From Maratus speciosus (Eukaryota > Arthropoda > Arachnida > Araneae > Salticidae): a stretch of DNA of 64,000 bases. The DNA is taken from NCBI GenBank assembly GCA_963932465.1, contig OZ010787.1, forward strand, positions 18,431,936 through 18,495,935, in the 5' to 3' direction. Under the pieces are notes generated by a model, which worked only from the letters and a program-made list of their open reading frames with translations, was not told the DNA's origin and ran no database searches. The position numbers were made by a program, and so were the translations under genes. This document shows, piece by piece, positions 1-10,919 of this stretch. Position 1 is the first letter of the stretch. The number at the start of each line of letters is the position of its first letter.

Positions 1-158
1 ATCAGCATATTGCCGCTGAGCATTGTTGGAGATTTATGGGATACAAGTTTTTAGCACTTTTTAAAGCATTATAGGAATAGCCGTTTTCCACACTGTATCT
101 TCTAGGCGCTGTAGCACTGTCTTCGGTTATCAAATTCAGACTAAACACCTAATCATTG

Positions 159-1423
159 CAGGGCCGAAACTAGGGGGGGGGGCAGAGGGGGCACGTGCCC
201 CGGGCGCCGCTTTAACAGGAGGTGAAGGGGGCGCCAAAATGAAGATTTTGTTTGACGTTTGACACAAGAATGTATATATATATATATATATATACAGGGT
301 GATTATAATTAAAGTCCGACTTTCAAAATGCTGTAAAAAAAGAACCACTGGTCAGAATGACTTCAAATTTGAAATGAATATACTGGAAGAAGGGGGAAAC
401 TGTATGGCATAAGAAAAAAAAAGTTCCAAAGTGTCTCAATAGATGGCGCTGTAAGCGGCATAACGAAAGGGGATTCGGCGTCAACTGACATTTTTAATCG
501 AAATACGACGGTTTTGTCATGAGTTGCTCAGTAAACCAACCTTACTGTCCAATGTGCATGAGTGTTTCGGTTGTTTTACGGAAAAAATGACTTCCAAATC
601 AGTCAACAGTTGTGGTACTGTTAGTGGAAAGTCCATCCACCACGGCAAGGTCGTAGCACATTGGATGGGAAAATTCCGTTTTTAATTGTCCTTGGGCCAA
701 AAACCGCATAAAAAGATAATAGTGATGAATGGACTTTCCACTAACAGTACCACAACTGTTGATTGATTTGGAAGACATTTTTTCCGTGAAACAACCGAAA
801 CACTCATGCACATTGAACAGTACGGTTGGTTTACTGTGCAACTCATGACAAAACCGTCGTATTTTGATTAAAAATGTCAGTTGACGCCGAATCCACTTTC
901 GTTATGCCGCTTACAGCGCCATCTATTGAGACACTTTGGAACTTTTTTTTTCTTATGCCATACCGTTTCCCCCTTCTCCCAGTATATTCATTTCAAATTT
1001 GAAGTCATTCTGACCAGTGGTTCTTTTTTTACAGCATTTTGAAAGTCGGACTTTAATTATAATCACCCTGTACATATATATATATATATATATTATGAAA
1101 TTTGTATAAAAATGTCTCGCAGCTGGAAAATTTAAAAGGAAAACTGAACCAAATGCATTAAATAGATAAAAAGATTCATTACAATACAAAATTTCAAAGT
1201 ATCATGCCTATGCGTTTGCTTTCTATCTTTTAAATCACTCCCTGTGAGGAGAATCCGAGGGAGAATCATTACCGTTTTTCAAGGTCAGTCTCTATTGTGG
1301 GACACCCTACTGTCCACTACGGATAACTACCAAAGGAGAAGTGACCCCTCAGTCTAGATAAAAAAATTCCATGAAAGCTGTTTGGTTTTTTTTTCCGTTG
1401 AACAGTGTTGAGCTTCCTTTCTT

Positions 1424-1458
<35 letters not shown>

Positions 1459-1814
1459 TCCGTCTTGCCATGGGCGCTGACTGCCCAGGACAACGGGAAG
1501 GGGAATGCACAGAGTAAAATTCTTAGTAAAACCTTTCTTTTTTAGATATCAACCTCATTTAGACTATGCAAAAAAAAAAAAAAAAGTTTAAAAAGATTAA
1601 AATGCAATTCTTTTCAATAACTTTTCAAAGATTTTAATGGATCAATGTTTGACAAAGCTGATTACGTAGTTCAGTTTTATATATTTTAAATTTAAAAATA
1701 AGTTGTCTGTTAGATATTTAGTAAAATTCTTTTTTGTAAATTTACTTTGTGGTGGAGGGGGGGGGGCAAAATCCACGTTTGCCCCGGGCGCCAAAAAGGC
1801 TAGTTTCGGCCCTG
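159..1814. mobile_element. hAT-like non-autonomous element with nested insertion
   Basis: The ends are inverted: CAGGGCCGAAACTAG at 159-173 and its reverse complement at 1800-1814. Both ends continue into related G-rich/C-rich subterminal sequence with a shared CCCCGGGCGCC core. The 7-bp ATCATTG occurs directly before (152-158) and after (1815-1821) the element, so this is a real insertion. CAGGG ends with a 7-8 bp duplication point to the hAT superfamily. No transposase is visible. The interior is interrupted by the palindromic element at 295-1070 and carries a 32-bp T run at 1426-1457. Confidence 0.8.
295..1070. mobile_element. Palindromic TA-flanked element nested in the hAT-like element
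   Basis: Near-perfect inverted arms of about 340 bp (295-636 and 728-1070) are separated by about 90 bp. It starts CAGGGTGATTATAATTAAAG and ends with the reverse complement, flanked by TA on both sides. Long (TA)n tracts lie outside both ends (272-294 and 1071-1093). TA duplication and CAGGGTG ends fit a Tc1/mariner-type foldback MITE. No coding capacity is seen. Confidence 0.85.
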
Positions 1815-1821
1815 ATCATTG

Positions 1822-2180
1822 GCGCTCATTTCTGATGTCTTTACTGCCTATAGATGGGGAGTATTGGTATGAGAATGGTGACATACGGAAAAAATTATTG
1901 ATTGATAGATTCTAGACAAAAGCTATCGCCATGAATCTTGAAGAGTTTGCCATTATTGCCAAACTAATGCTTGTTAAATTGTCCTCCACTCGTATAATCA
2001 AACTTGTCCAAGCGAAAATCGCCAAGTTCTGGAATAGAAAATGTCTAGTTTTGCCGTAGTGTAGGCAAACACGCATGTATAAACAGAGTCTGAGCATTGT
2101 ATGTCACCACTCTCAAATAGAGGCACCTTACATGAGGGAACAATTGATGGAGATTATCGGAAAAGAATAATGTAGAATTA
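1822..2180. other. No gene seen
   Basis: AT-rich sequence between the hAT-like element and the first SINE. Nothing recognisable on either strand. Confidence 0.5.
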
Positions 2181-2422
2181 TGGACCACATGATTGGTTTA
2201 TTGAATATATCTGACCTGTGTGCTTGGCGTCAAGCGCCCGCTTGTAAGTCATCGTCAATATACAGGAACGAGATAGCACAAGGAAATTTACAGCACCAGA
2301 GAATTACATCCAGGAGCTCCACAAAGAGTGTGCAACGGAGCCAGCGGGATTCGAACCCGCAGTCACCTACGCTCTCAAGCGATTAGCAGTGGGATGCTTT
2401 GACCACTCAGCCACGGTGGGCA
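2181..2422 (-). repeat. tRNA-derived SINE, copy 1
   Basis: On the minus strand there is a pol III A box (TGGCTGAGTGG, about 2402-2412) and a B box (GGTTCGAATCC, 2348-2358), followed by a body shared with the copy at 2716-2995. The head resembles tRNA-Ser(GCT), with anticodon-like CTGCTAATC. The acceptor and anticodon stems do not pair, so it is a SINE head and not a tRNA gene. The tail ends in a CAATAAA-type stretch. Confidence 0.8.
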
Positions 2423-2715
2423 CTGGACCACATTTTCAAACCTGACAAGTTTACAGCTCTTTGGATGCCAGTATTTTAGTACAGAAAATTTTGTTTTATT
2501 TGACAGAAGAATTTTTGAAATTTAAAAGGACACACTCTATAAAAATTACAAGTTCGTAAAAAGGCAGGCTTCTCATTGATCAATCTCATTTCGCTAACAG
2601 CGAAAAATATATCTGGGTCCTGGTCAATATACTTGAAGAGTCAATACAAATATTACTACATAGTCTGCATTTTTCTTCTTGACAACGGAGTCCTACAAAA
2701 AATAATTCTTGAATG

Positions 2716-2995
2716 TAGACCGTGGCTGAATGGTTGAGGCACCACACCGCAAATCGCTTGAGAGCGTAGTTGGGCTGCGGGTTCAAATCCCGCTGGCTCC
2801 GTTGCACACTGTTTGTGGAGCTACCAGATGTAATTCTCTGGTGCTGTAAATTTCCTTGTGCTATCTAGAACCCCCACCCCTTCAAAGCTCAAAGTCCTTG
2901 TGCTATTTCGTCCTTGTATATTAACGATGACTTATAAGTTGGCCCCTTATGTCAAGCACACAAGTCAGGTGTATGTGAGCAATAAATAAATGATT
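2716..2995 (+). repeat. tRNA-derived SINE, copy 2
   Basis: Same family as copy 1 in the opposite orientation. The A box TGGCTGAATGG is at 2723-2733 and the B box GGTTCAAATCC at 2780-2790. The body then matches copy 1 through the ATTCTCTGGTGCTGTAAATTT stretch to an AATAAATAAATGATT tail. A 30-odd-bp insertion flanked by a duplicated CCTTGTGCTAT lies near 2860-2905, which copy 1 lacks. The two copies form an inverted pair about 300 bp apart. Confidence 0.8.
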
Positions 2996-3006
2996 GTAGA
3001 CTGTTG

Positions 3007-3262
3007 ACGAGCCGTTAATTCCCAAATTGGCTCATCCGATCTCAGCAATCTGATTCTTTGTTAATATTAATATTTTGGATTACTTTACTGTGATTTTGAT
3101 AAAATTTAACAAAATAAATCAATTTAAGCCATTATATTTGCATTCTATTTTATATTACACTACTTCATAAGAAAATAAATATAATTATCTACTATATAAA
3201 TATCAGTTTTAGCCAATCAGATTGCTGGGCTCGGTTGAGCCAATTTGGGAATTAACGGCTCG
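3007..3262. mobile_element. Mutator-like MITE with 10-bp target duplication
   Basis: A 256-bp element with about 45-bp inverted repeats beginning CGAGCCGTTAATTCCC. It is flanked by a perfect 10-bp direct repeat TAGACTGTTG at 2997-3006 and 3263-3272. A 9-11 bp duplication is the mark of the Mutator/MULE superfamily. It sits at the tail of SINE copy 2, so it is younger than that SINE. No coding sequence. Confidence 0.8.
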
Positions 3263-3485
3263 TAGACTGTTGTGAATATAATGTACATGTTAAAAAAAAT
3301 ATCAGAAGTATTAAATGCTAATAAAGTCAATACTTTTAATGAAATTATAAAGAATTTATTTAAAACTATTTGTTTAATAAATAGTTTTTGTAAATTATAA
3401 TTTCTTTGACAAATTATTTACTTATTCAGCAGATGTTGAAATCCGGATAATTATGTGTTACGGTATGAATAACTAAAAAGGTAGG

Positions 3486-4220
3486 AAATAAAATAATCTT
3501 TTAAAAAAAAAATAAATAAATAAATAAATAACCGACTTCAAAAAAAGCACTAAAAAGAATTAAATAATTCTTTAAACTGCTCTAATGACGAAGCGTTATC
3601 CAATAACCACACATCGAATATCATGTATCGGCATAAAAACGTTAAATTTAATGTATAGAATTTACTATCTACCAAACATGGATTTTCCAGAGAATGTTTT
3701 TTACAAAAGATTAATTTACATATTTATGATTTAATTTACGAATATATACATATAAAAATTAATCAATTACTTTTTGAAGTTGGTGCCAAACATTCACAAC
3801 CGATAATGATTAAAGAAATAATTTGCTGAAGAAATAGAGCATTTTTAAAATTTTGCATCATATTTTCCATCGTCACTTTATTCATGGTAATAGCTACAAT
3901 ATAATCACAATTTTACTATACTTAAGATAGGTTGGCACCAACTTCAAAAAGTAATTGATTACTTTTTATATGAATATATTCGTAAATTAAATCATAAATA
4001 TGTAAATTAATCTTTTGTAAAAAACATTCTCTAGAAAATCCATGTTCGGTAGATATTAAATTCTATACATTAAATTTAACGTGTTTATGCCGATACATGA
4101 TATCCGATGTGTGGTTATTGGATAACGCTTCGTCATTAGAGCAGTTTAAAGAATTATTTAATTCTTTTTAGTGCTTTTTTTGAAGTCGGTTATTTTTTTT
4201 TTGAAAAGATTATTTTATTT
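3486..4220. mobile_element. Large palindromic element
   Basis: Inverted arms of roughly 300 bp (3486-3795 and 3925-4220) surround a single-copy centre of about 130 bp. The core ends read ACCGACTTCAAAAAAAGCAC (3531) and the reverse complement (to 4190). Symmetry continues outward through an A-rich/AAAT microsatellite. No transposase or clear target duplication was found, so the superfamily is not assigned. Confidence 0.75.
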
Positions 4221-4401
4221 AAATAATCATTCATTATTTTGCTTACTGTAATCGCATATTAGATCATGCATTATTCAAGTTGAGACCTGAGATAATGTGA
4301 GTTTAACATGCAGATAAGTAGTCTGCACTCATGTAAATAAGAATTTGTTTAATCTGTTTTAAAATGTACGCAGACGTTTAATTTCAAAAACCTGTAATAT
4401 A

Positions 4402-4758
4402 CAGTGTTAGCCTAAATGATTAAACAGGTTTCAAAACGCTTTGTATTGAGAGGTATACGACCTATAAAGACGGTTGATACATGACAAGATACATACACTC
4501 ACAAGTTTAAAAACACGCTTCATGGCTCGTGTGCAGAAACGCATCAATGCTGTGACGGACATTGACAGAAACATGCCATTGAACGTATGGACGGAAATGG
4601 ATTACCATTGGGATGTGTGACGGGTGACTAAGGCGCACACATTGAATATTTGTAGTACGTACCAGAAATATATTTTCATGTATCACCCGTCTTTGTACGT
4701 TGTATGCTTTTAAATAAACAGTCTTTTGAAACTCGATGAATCATTCCGGCTAACCCTG
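4402..4758 (+). mobile_element. Mariner-type MITE with transposase 3' remnant
   Basis: Imperfect inverted ends (CAGTGTTAGCC at 4402 and GGCTAACCCTG at 4748-4758) with TA on both sides. The interior holds the degraded transposase C-terminus annotated separately. It is an internally deleted derivative of an IS630/Tc1/mariner element. Confidence 0.75.
4522..4643 (+). pseudogene. Transposase C-terminal remnant (mariner/IS630 class)
   Basis: Reading from 4522 gives MARVQKRINAVTDID, then VWTEMDYHWDV, a TGA, then RVTKAHT. This is the conserved tail (I..AV....P.......W.E.DYRWDVCRVT.GAHIE) of a mariner-class transposase common in arthropods. The same tail occurs in better condition at 57258-57535. 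A nonsense codon and loss of everything upstream, including the catalytic core, make it non-functional. What is seen is the tail motif; family assignment is from memory of the consensus. Confidence 0.7.
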
Positions 4759-4759
4759 T

Positions 4760-5764
4760 ATTATGTAGCTAATTACAAATACCCTAACACGCATAACTTT
4801 GGTATCTTAGAGTGTCCCAGCCTGAAATTAGTCTTAAATAAAATTTAAGATATTGGAGATTATGCCTAAACTAAAATTATCTGTATCTAGATGCACCTGT
4901 GAGTGTTATTATTTTTCTTAACCAAGTATTCTTCCGAGATTGCCAAAAGGAGTAATGTTTTGAAGTATTTTGCTTTGAAACAAAATGTAGAAAGAGATAT
5001 AACTCAGGAAGTGAATCTTCGTTGTTAAGGGGTGAAATGTCAAAATTGATACGTTTTATCCTTCGCATGATCTTCTGGTGCTTCTTAACTCAGATAGGCT
5101 TGAAGGCAATCTACAGGTATGACAGGGAGATTCTTTTCTCAGACGAAGGGGAGGAGCCTTTCTGCAGCTACCTCCAAGGTCGATTTTGCAAGACATTTCA
5201 AGATACGAATGACCACTCTAAGGAAAATAGTCTTTGCTTTTTGTAGAATAAATAGCATTCCAGTGATAAACTTACAAGACTTACGTGCTCCTCTGTTTTT
5301 CTGGCTTGAGATAAAAAGTTCCTGTAAGTAAACATACTATGGAATTCTCCATTGAAAGAGTTAGTCTTTAGCTGCTGTGACAGAAATTGTCACATGACTT
5401 TTGTGAGCGGTCTGTGAGCGGTCTGTCTCAATCGCAAAAGAATAATTGTCGTGATTAACTTATAGGATGCAGTTTCTGTGCTAAACTTTTTGTACAGGTC
5501 TATTGTAATTAAAATTCACCTATTCGAAAGTCTCTAGCGATAGTAATACGGCACTAAATTTAACAAAATTTCACTATTATCTATAGTTAAACTGGAAATT
5601 AACAGTTAAACTGTGAAAATTGAGAAAAGCAGCGTCTCAGAGACCACTAACTGCTTTTAAGGATTAATGAACTGCAGATTTTTTTTAAGAATCATAAAAC
5701 GACAGCGCCAATGAAGACCTTTCTCTTTTTGTCAGTACTAAACTTACCTGACATTACTATTCTC
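4760..5764. other. No gene seen
   Basis: Short open frames occur at 5022-5331 but have no recognisable domain, start context or splice sites that decide anything. A small direct duplication of GAGCGGTCTGT lies near 5404-5425. Otherwise unremarkable AT-rich DNA. Confidence 0.5.
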
Positions 5765-5993
5765 TCATAAAACGTTTACCAAAATCGAAATATACAAATA
5801 GTTATCTGTCTTATGATTTAGTCTTGCAGTCACTAATTTCAATGCTCTATTAAGTAAGTTATCTCGCAATACATTAACATATTGGTTAGCATTCATATTA
5901 TCTTCAATAAACATCGTTTCATCGACTCTTTTAAAAGACATGCATTCCCAAATCATTACATGTCCACCGCCATGTTTGACAGTTGGTCTTAAA

Positions 5994-6032
<39 letters not shown>

Positions 6033-6420
6033 GAAGTATTCGGCTTTTGCCAAATCATTTTCTTTCCGTCAGAGCCGAAACATGTTTTCATCGGTAAAAT
6101 TACATTTTTTCCAGAACTCTGCTGGTTTGTTGATATAAGCTTTGGTAAACGTCTTTTCTGCTTATGTGGTATATCGCATAATTTTTTTTCGAGGAACTTG
6201 TTCCCGAATATTTACTTCATTAAGGATATTTCGAATAGATTAAGCTGTGACTATAGTTCCAGGTGTTACAACATCAGCAGCCAATTTTCGTGCACTTGGA
6301 ATGAATTTTTTGACGATTGTTTAGTGACGTCTGTCTGTTGTCTTTCATTTATCTTCCTTTGAAAACCAGATCGCAGTTGGTTCCCTTTTGAACAAGTATC
6401 TTTTTTCCACTTTATTACAT
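5765..6420 (-). pseudogene. Tc1-like transposase, decayed
   Basis: Minus-strand frames read through the middle of a Tc1-family transposase: an N-terminal part (SARKLAADVV...IRNILNEVNI...VPRKK), the first catalytic region (PAEFWKN, then FTDEN in a shifted frame), FGSDGKKMIWQKP, and TVKHGGGHVMIWECMS. These match the order in intact Tc1 proteins (VIFTDE, FGSDG, KHGGGSVMVWGCMS). Frameshifts near 6095, stops near 6180 and 6240, and a 30-odd-bp T tract at 5996-6028 break it. The last part of the protein has no clear continuation below 5790. A Tc1-type end at 7081-7109 may be the 5' terminal repeat of the same element. Confidence 0.75.
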
Positions 6421-6612
6421 AACAAACACTAGAAAACACACTAAATTTGTAAATTCAACTTTTTATAGAATTCTCTATAACTTACTCTACATCGAGGAAA
6501 TTTGTCATATTTTCTTCCAAAGCCATAGAAAACTCACAATTTTTTCTATGCCCTTTTTGCCTATTGAAACTGTCAGAATAGCCATTCCAACGATCTTGTT
6601 ATATGTCTTTAA

Positions 6613-6816
6613 AACCCTTTAGGGGCAAGTGATTGTGTTTATGTAATGTTGAATTCACACTAGAATTTTCGTAATATATTTTTTTGAAAATAAGAAAATG
6701 CAATTTTATTGCTTTTTTCATCAAAGATATAAAAGTAAAATTTTATTTAAAAAATCCATTGCGAATATTGATTAAAATTAAGCGGGATAAAATGTATTCC
6801 ATCGCCCCTCAAGGAG
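6613..6816. mobile_element. TTAA-flanked MITE (diverged)
   Basis: TTAA at 6609-6612 and 6817-6820 bracket inverted ends of the form A/CNCCTTNAGGGGC. The structure resembles the other TTAA elements in this window (24652, 51807, 57791, 59909, 61411). It lies between the Tc1 transposase remnant and the putative Tc1 end. Confidence 0.55.
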
Positions 6817-7080
6817 TTAAGAAGTGTGAGGCAAACATTTGCTAAAATTTGCATAATTTTATATTTAACAAAGTTTTAAAAAGAACTATGAACTGAAAGA
6901 AAAGAACTAAAGTCCTTTGTGTGCAAATACTTTTTTGGCATGAAAAGATGATATTTTAATTTTTAAAATGTATATTATTATCTTTTAGAGAAAAACAATG
7001 TATATATGTGTTCATTAAGTAAATAAAGTAGCAGATACAGCCACAACTGTTTTCGGTGTATATTTATGGAATATAATTCG

Positions 7081-7109
7081 TGTGTGTAAGTATTTTTTTG
7101 GCCATTGTA
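7081..7109 (-). repeat. Tc1-type terminal repeat fragment
   Basis: On the minus strand the sequence reads CTACAATGGCCAAAAAAATA then CTTACACAC, which is the usual Tc1 terminal form (GGCCAAAAAAATACTT). A second, similar end (GCCAAAAAAGTATTTGCACAC, minus) lies at about 6920-6942. Either could be the 5' end of the decayed Tc1 element at 5765-6420. Confidence 0.5.
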
Positions 7110-7368
7110 GCTTGAACAGAGCTAAAAAAAAATCAAATCGAATTCATATGGAAGTTATAATTTTAGTTCTTAAAGTCGCACATTAAAAAAACTAAATCCT
7201 CATGCGGTCAAAATTTACCGGTTTCTGATATTTTGAATTTTATGAATTTTCAGTGTTTTCGGGCACTAACACGTCTTATCGCATTTAGTGAAAGAAAATA
7301 TTAAAAATTTATAAAATTCAAAGTAGGTAAGTTTTGGTCGAAAACTAATGGGGTTTTGTATGTCCTTT

Positions 7369-7752
7369 TGTTAAGTGAGATTCCGGGATATGTAAATTGA
7401 AACAATTCGAAAAGAAAATTTGTTCGAAACAAATTCAATTCACATTCCCCGAAATCACACTATGGCTTTGATCGTATAGTGGTAAATTAGTACGCGTCGT
7501 AACTAGATTAAATTAAATCTGAAAAAGGAAATCACTTAATAAATAATAAAATATGTATTGAAAAATCTACTCACCCCATGAGATCTGTACAATATATTAT
7601 TCAATGATACAAGATAAATAGATTTTAACTAAATTTTATTTACACACATTTTCTAGAAGACAGATACTGGATCCAGTAGAGAAAATTATGTTTTAAGCTA
7701 CAATTATTGAAAAGGAGTAACACATTCAGTTGCAGTAAAAAAATCACTATTA
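7369..7752 (-). repeat. LTR, left copy of a head-to-head pair
   Basis: On the minus strand this is the same LTR-like sequence as 8286-8666, ending CCGGAATCTCACTTAACA. No primer-binding site follows its minus-strand 3' end (the flank reads AAAGGACATAC). It is therefore a solo or 3' LTR inverted relative to the right copy. Confidence 0.65.
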
Positions 7753-8285
7753 TTATACTAAATTATGACAAAGATATTGTGCATCCAGGTAGCCATTGAG
7801 AGAATAACATGAATACTTAAGTTGTAATTGAGGCACAAGATTTAAGAATTGTTTTTTAAGTAAATTTTTGTTGCTGAAAATATCATCTGTATGTGGCAGT
7901 TCTCTGTTTTACTATTGTTCATAAAGTTTCTAAATTGGATTGTCTTATGTGAAAAATAACTGAAGTCCGTTTGTGAAAACGATAACTGAAGTTCGTTGAT
8001 GAATAATGGTGAAATCATTAAAGATGCAGAACAAAAATAAAAATTCCGGAACATGACATCGTTCGAAATGGGAATAAACAGAAAGTGCCGTCGTTACGAT
8101 ATACTATTGTTGTCTTGAGCAAACAGTAGATCAAAGGTAGCATTATTTATCAGAAATCATTACCGCAACATTCTTCTAGTCCCAATTCACGGAACCTCCG
8201 TTTAGCTGTAGAATATAGCACTATTTCGGAAAATTGTTAAATTATTGAATTCCATATTCGTAAAAATGAATTACTATTGAATTAC

Positions 8286-8666
8286 TATTGATTTTTTTAC
8301 TGCAACTGAATGTGTTACTCCTTTTCAATAATTGTAGCTTAAAACATAATTTTCTCTACTGGATCCAGTATCTGTCTTCTAGAAAATGTGTGTAAATAAA
8401 ATTTAGTTAAAATCTATTTATCTTGTATCATTGAATAATATATTGTACAGATCTCATGGGGAGAGTAGATTTTTCAATACATATTTTATTATTTATTAAG
8501 TGATTTCCTTTTTCAGATTTAATTTAATCTAGTTACGGCGCGTACTAATTTACCACTATACGATCAAAGCCATAGTGTGATTTCGGGGAATGTGAATTGA
8601 ATTTGTTTCGATCAAATTTTCTTTTCGAATTGTTTCAATTTACATATCCCGGAATCTCACTTAACA
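8286..8666 (+). repeat. LTR, right copy with primer-binding site
   Basis: About 380 bp, near-identical in inverted orientation to 7369-7752. It ends ATCTCACTTAACA, and TGGTGCCGTGACCAGGAT follows 4 nt later at 8671-8688. That string is the primer-binding site usually seen after the 5' LTR of arthropod BEL/Pao and some gypsy elements. The 5' end of the LTR could not be fixed to the base. Confidence 0.7.
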
Positions 8667-8670
8667 TTCT

Positions 8671-8688
8671 TGGTGCCGTGACCAGGAT
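8671..8688 (+). promoter_or_regulatory. Retrotransposon primer-binding site
   Basis: TGGTGCCGTGACCAGGAT lies 4 nt after the CTTAACA end of the LTR, where a tRNA 3' end would pair to prime reverse transcription. Confidence 0.7.
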
Positions 8689-8805
8689 TAGGCCTTTCGG
8701 CCCAGCGGGGGGGAAAATCCCCTAAAGAATGGCACGTCTTACTCCTACGACAATTTTCTTCAAACTCTCTCTTTTTTGAAGCGCCTGCCGAAAATCGGGA
8801 GAACG

Positions 8806-8883
8806 ATGTCGGCGGAGCTAGCCAATCAGAATATTTCTAAAGATGGCCTGTTGCTAGCACTTCTGGCGAAAAAGATTTTGTAG
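8806..8883 (+). pseudogene. Possible gag N-terminal stub
   Basis: A 25-codon frame (MSAELANQNISKDGLLLALL, then AKKIL, stop) opens 118 nt after the primer-binding site, where gag of an LTR element would begin. Nothing that resembles gag or pol follows, so the element is cut off here. Assignment rests on position only. Confidence 0.3.
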
Positions 8884-10460
8884 TAGGATTATCACCATGG
8901 AATGGCAACACACTTAAGAAGCGGGGAGAAAGGAATGTTTGCTATGTGGGAGTTCCTATGACGTCGAAAGGAATTTCCTGTCTGTTTTGAGATAAGGAAC
9001 AAAACCTTCTTAAAAATTGCATCTTTTGGGATGCGAGGTGAATGGAAAGCAATAAAATTAAGGGAAACTATAGGAGTTAGAATTTAGTTTCTCTGGCAAA
9101 CGATTTCAGTAATTGTTATGAAAGTTTATCAGAGAAATGGAAAAAGATAATAGAATATAATAAATGTACTTTTAAATGAAATAATTAAAAATAAAGATTT
9201 AGGATTTAATATTTAAAATTTAATAAAATTTTCTGTCAAAATTGAAAGATGGTAAAAGGAAGTAGATTATTAAAATTAACAAAATATGCAAAATTAAGCT
9301 TATGTAAATTTAAGAAGGATGAATGTTATGTAAAGTTTTTACAACATAACACCTTTTTAAACGCAGGGCAACATTTTTCTAAAAATAAGTTATAGGAAAA
9401 TGGGGCCGTATAAAAATGAAATTTCATAGCTTCTTATGTATTTATTTTCTTGTGAAACAATATTCATATCTAAAAGCTACACTTGATTTGTATACTTTTT
9501 GTAATTAGAAATATGTTTCTATAATCAGCGATTTAACCTGTAAATGGCGTCGTGAAAGTTCTGTGCGCGACTGGATTCATGGTGCGATTTCGTACTCAGA
9601 TACCATTATAACTTAGAAAGAAAATAATAATAATAAATAAATTTTATAAAAAAAACATGTTATTTTTACATCACTGTATTTGTCAGTTGAATAAATCAGT
9701 AAGTATACCAATTATATACTTTGTTATTTTTATCTGAATCTTACTGATCGATAAAGAAATTGCACACGTAGAAAAATAGATGGGGACTAAATGGAACCAC
9801 AATACGAGTTAAAGGCTAAGAAATAATCACCATTTTACATCTATTTTGAATCACCCAGTATATTGACGGAAATCGAAATTTTCCTATATTTTACCAATGA
9901 AGGAGAAAATAAAACCAAACAAGTTCGATCTTGGGTGGATCCCAGGAAAACAAAATCCACCCTTTTTCTTCATGCATGCAGTGGCGATTAGGGAAGTAAG
10001 GGGCCTATAACACAAATGGCCACGGGTGCCCATGAGTGTAACTATGCCACCGATGGACATAAAGAAGTTCCATCGAAATACAAGCGTCATACATCAACAA
10101 ATGTTGCATTTTACCTTAGCAAAAGGCATGAAAAAGCTATATCATCTTTTTTATATTTAAATTTCAACAACTAATGCTTCCGGGAAAGAAAATTGGACAT
10201 TTCATGACAAAAGATCTACTGTTCGCTTCATTAATAAGTACCTCCACCTGGGAAACAGAAAACAGAAACCAGGAAAGTAGGAAGGCTTATTTTAAAACGC
10301 TAAATAATACAACACGGCTTAAAAGTTTTAGATCTTCTGACATCTGTTGACTCTAGAAATTATGAGCTTTTACATTTTTTGTGTGGATGAATGCGTTAGA
10401 ACTATGTATTGTTACATTGATATATTAGGATCATTATTGTTTTAAGCATTAATTGCAGAT
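8884..10460. other. No gene seen
   Basis: AT-rich, no convincing frame or repeat. This would be the 5' flank of the peptide gene that starts near 10491. Confidence 0.5.
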
Positions 10461-10462
10461 TC

Positions 10463-10495
10463 TTTTATGAATTACCAGTATTTATTACTCAGTCA
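10463..10495 (+). promoter_or_regulatory. Possible core promoter of the secreted-peptide gene
   Basis: TCAGT at 10489-10493 matches the arthropod initiator, and a TATA-like TTTTATGA lies at 10463-10470, about 25 nt upstream. The 5' UTR would then be 44 nt. Both motifs are short and AT-rich DNA produces them by chance. Confidence 0.25.
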
Positions 10496-10534
10496 AATGA
10501 AAATTCTCTCTAGTTTTTACCAAGCTGGAAATCA

Positions 10535-10604
10535 TGAAGAGTTTCCAGTGCCTATCGCTGTTACTAGCATTCAATGTTTGTGCTGCATTATTTTTCAGTG
10601 ACGG
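10535..10604 (+). CDS. Secreted Asn-rich peptide precursor, exon 1 (signal peptide)
   Basis: The ATG at 10535 opens MKSFQCLSLLLAFNVCAALF then FSD, a classic signal peptide: Lys at position 2, a hydrophobic core of about 14 residues, and small residues near the likely cleavage at Ala18-Ala19 or after Ser22. The frame runs directly into GACG|GTAAGA, a strong 5' splice donor, so the exon ends at 10604 with one base of a split codon. It is too short to show as a long open frame. The only downstream exon seen with matching phase and composition is 51112-51368. No other exons were seen between them, but small ones could exist. The product should enter the secretory pathway; its function is unknown. 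Confidence 0.6.
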
Positions 10605-10747
10605 TAAGACTAATACTTAAAATTATTAATGATTTCAACTTTTTTTCACTAAAATATTTTTCGAAACATTCCTCCAAAAATTGAGTTTTAACATTAATAT
10701 TTTTTATACAATACCATACTTCTGAAACAGTACATTTTCTCATATTC

Positions 10748-10771
<24 letters not shown>
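10748..10771. repeat. Poly-T tract
   Basis: A run of about 24 T just inside the intron. On the minus strand this could be the A tail of an old retrotransposed copy, but no body is recognised. Confidence 0.6.
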
Positions 10772-10778
<7 letters not shown>

Positions 10779-10919
10779 CTGTTTTTTTAAAATCAAATTA
10801 CTTTAAATAATTCAAGAGAAACTATATTTTTATTACGTTACTTCAGTCATTAAACATGAATTATCTAATTCATGTTTGGAAAAGAGTAAAGAATTATTTC
10901 AAAATCTTTATGTAAATAA

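Noticed and set aside
2330..2805. Two apparent tRNA-Ser genes
   Set aside because: A and B boxes are present but acceptor and anticodon stems do not pair, and both copies continue into the same non-tRNA body, so they are SINE heads.
5022..5331. Overlapping plus-strand frames of 70-74 codons
   Set aside because: No domain, splice context or repeat relationship; chance frames remain the simplest reading.
5940..6362. 140-codon plus-strand frame with poly-Phe
   Set aside because: It is the antisense shadow of the Tc1 transposase remnant plus a T tract.
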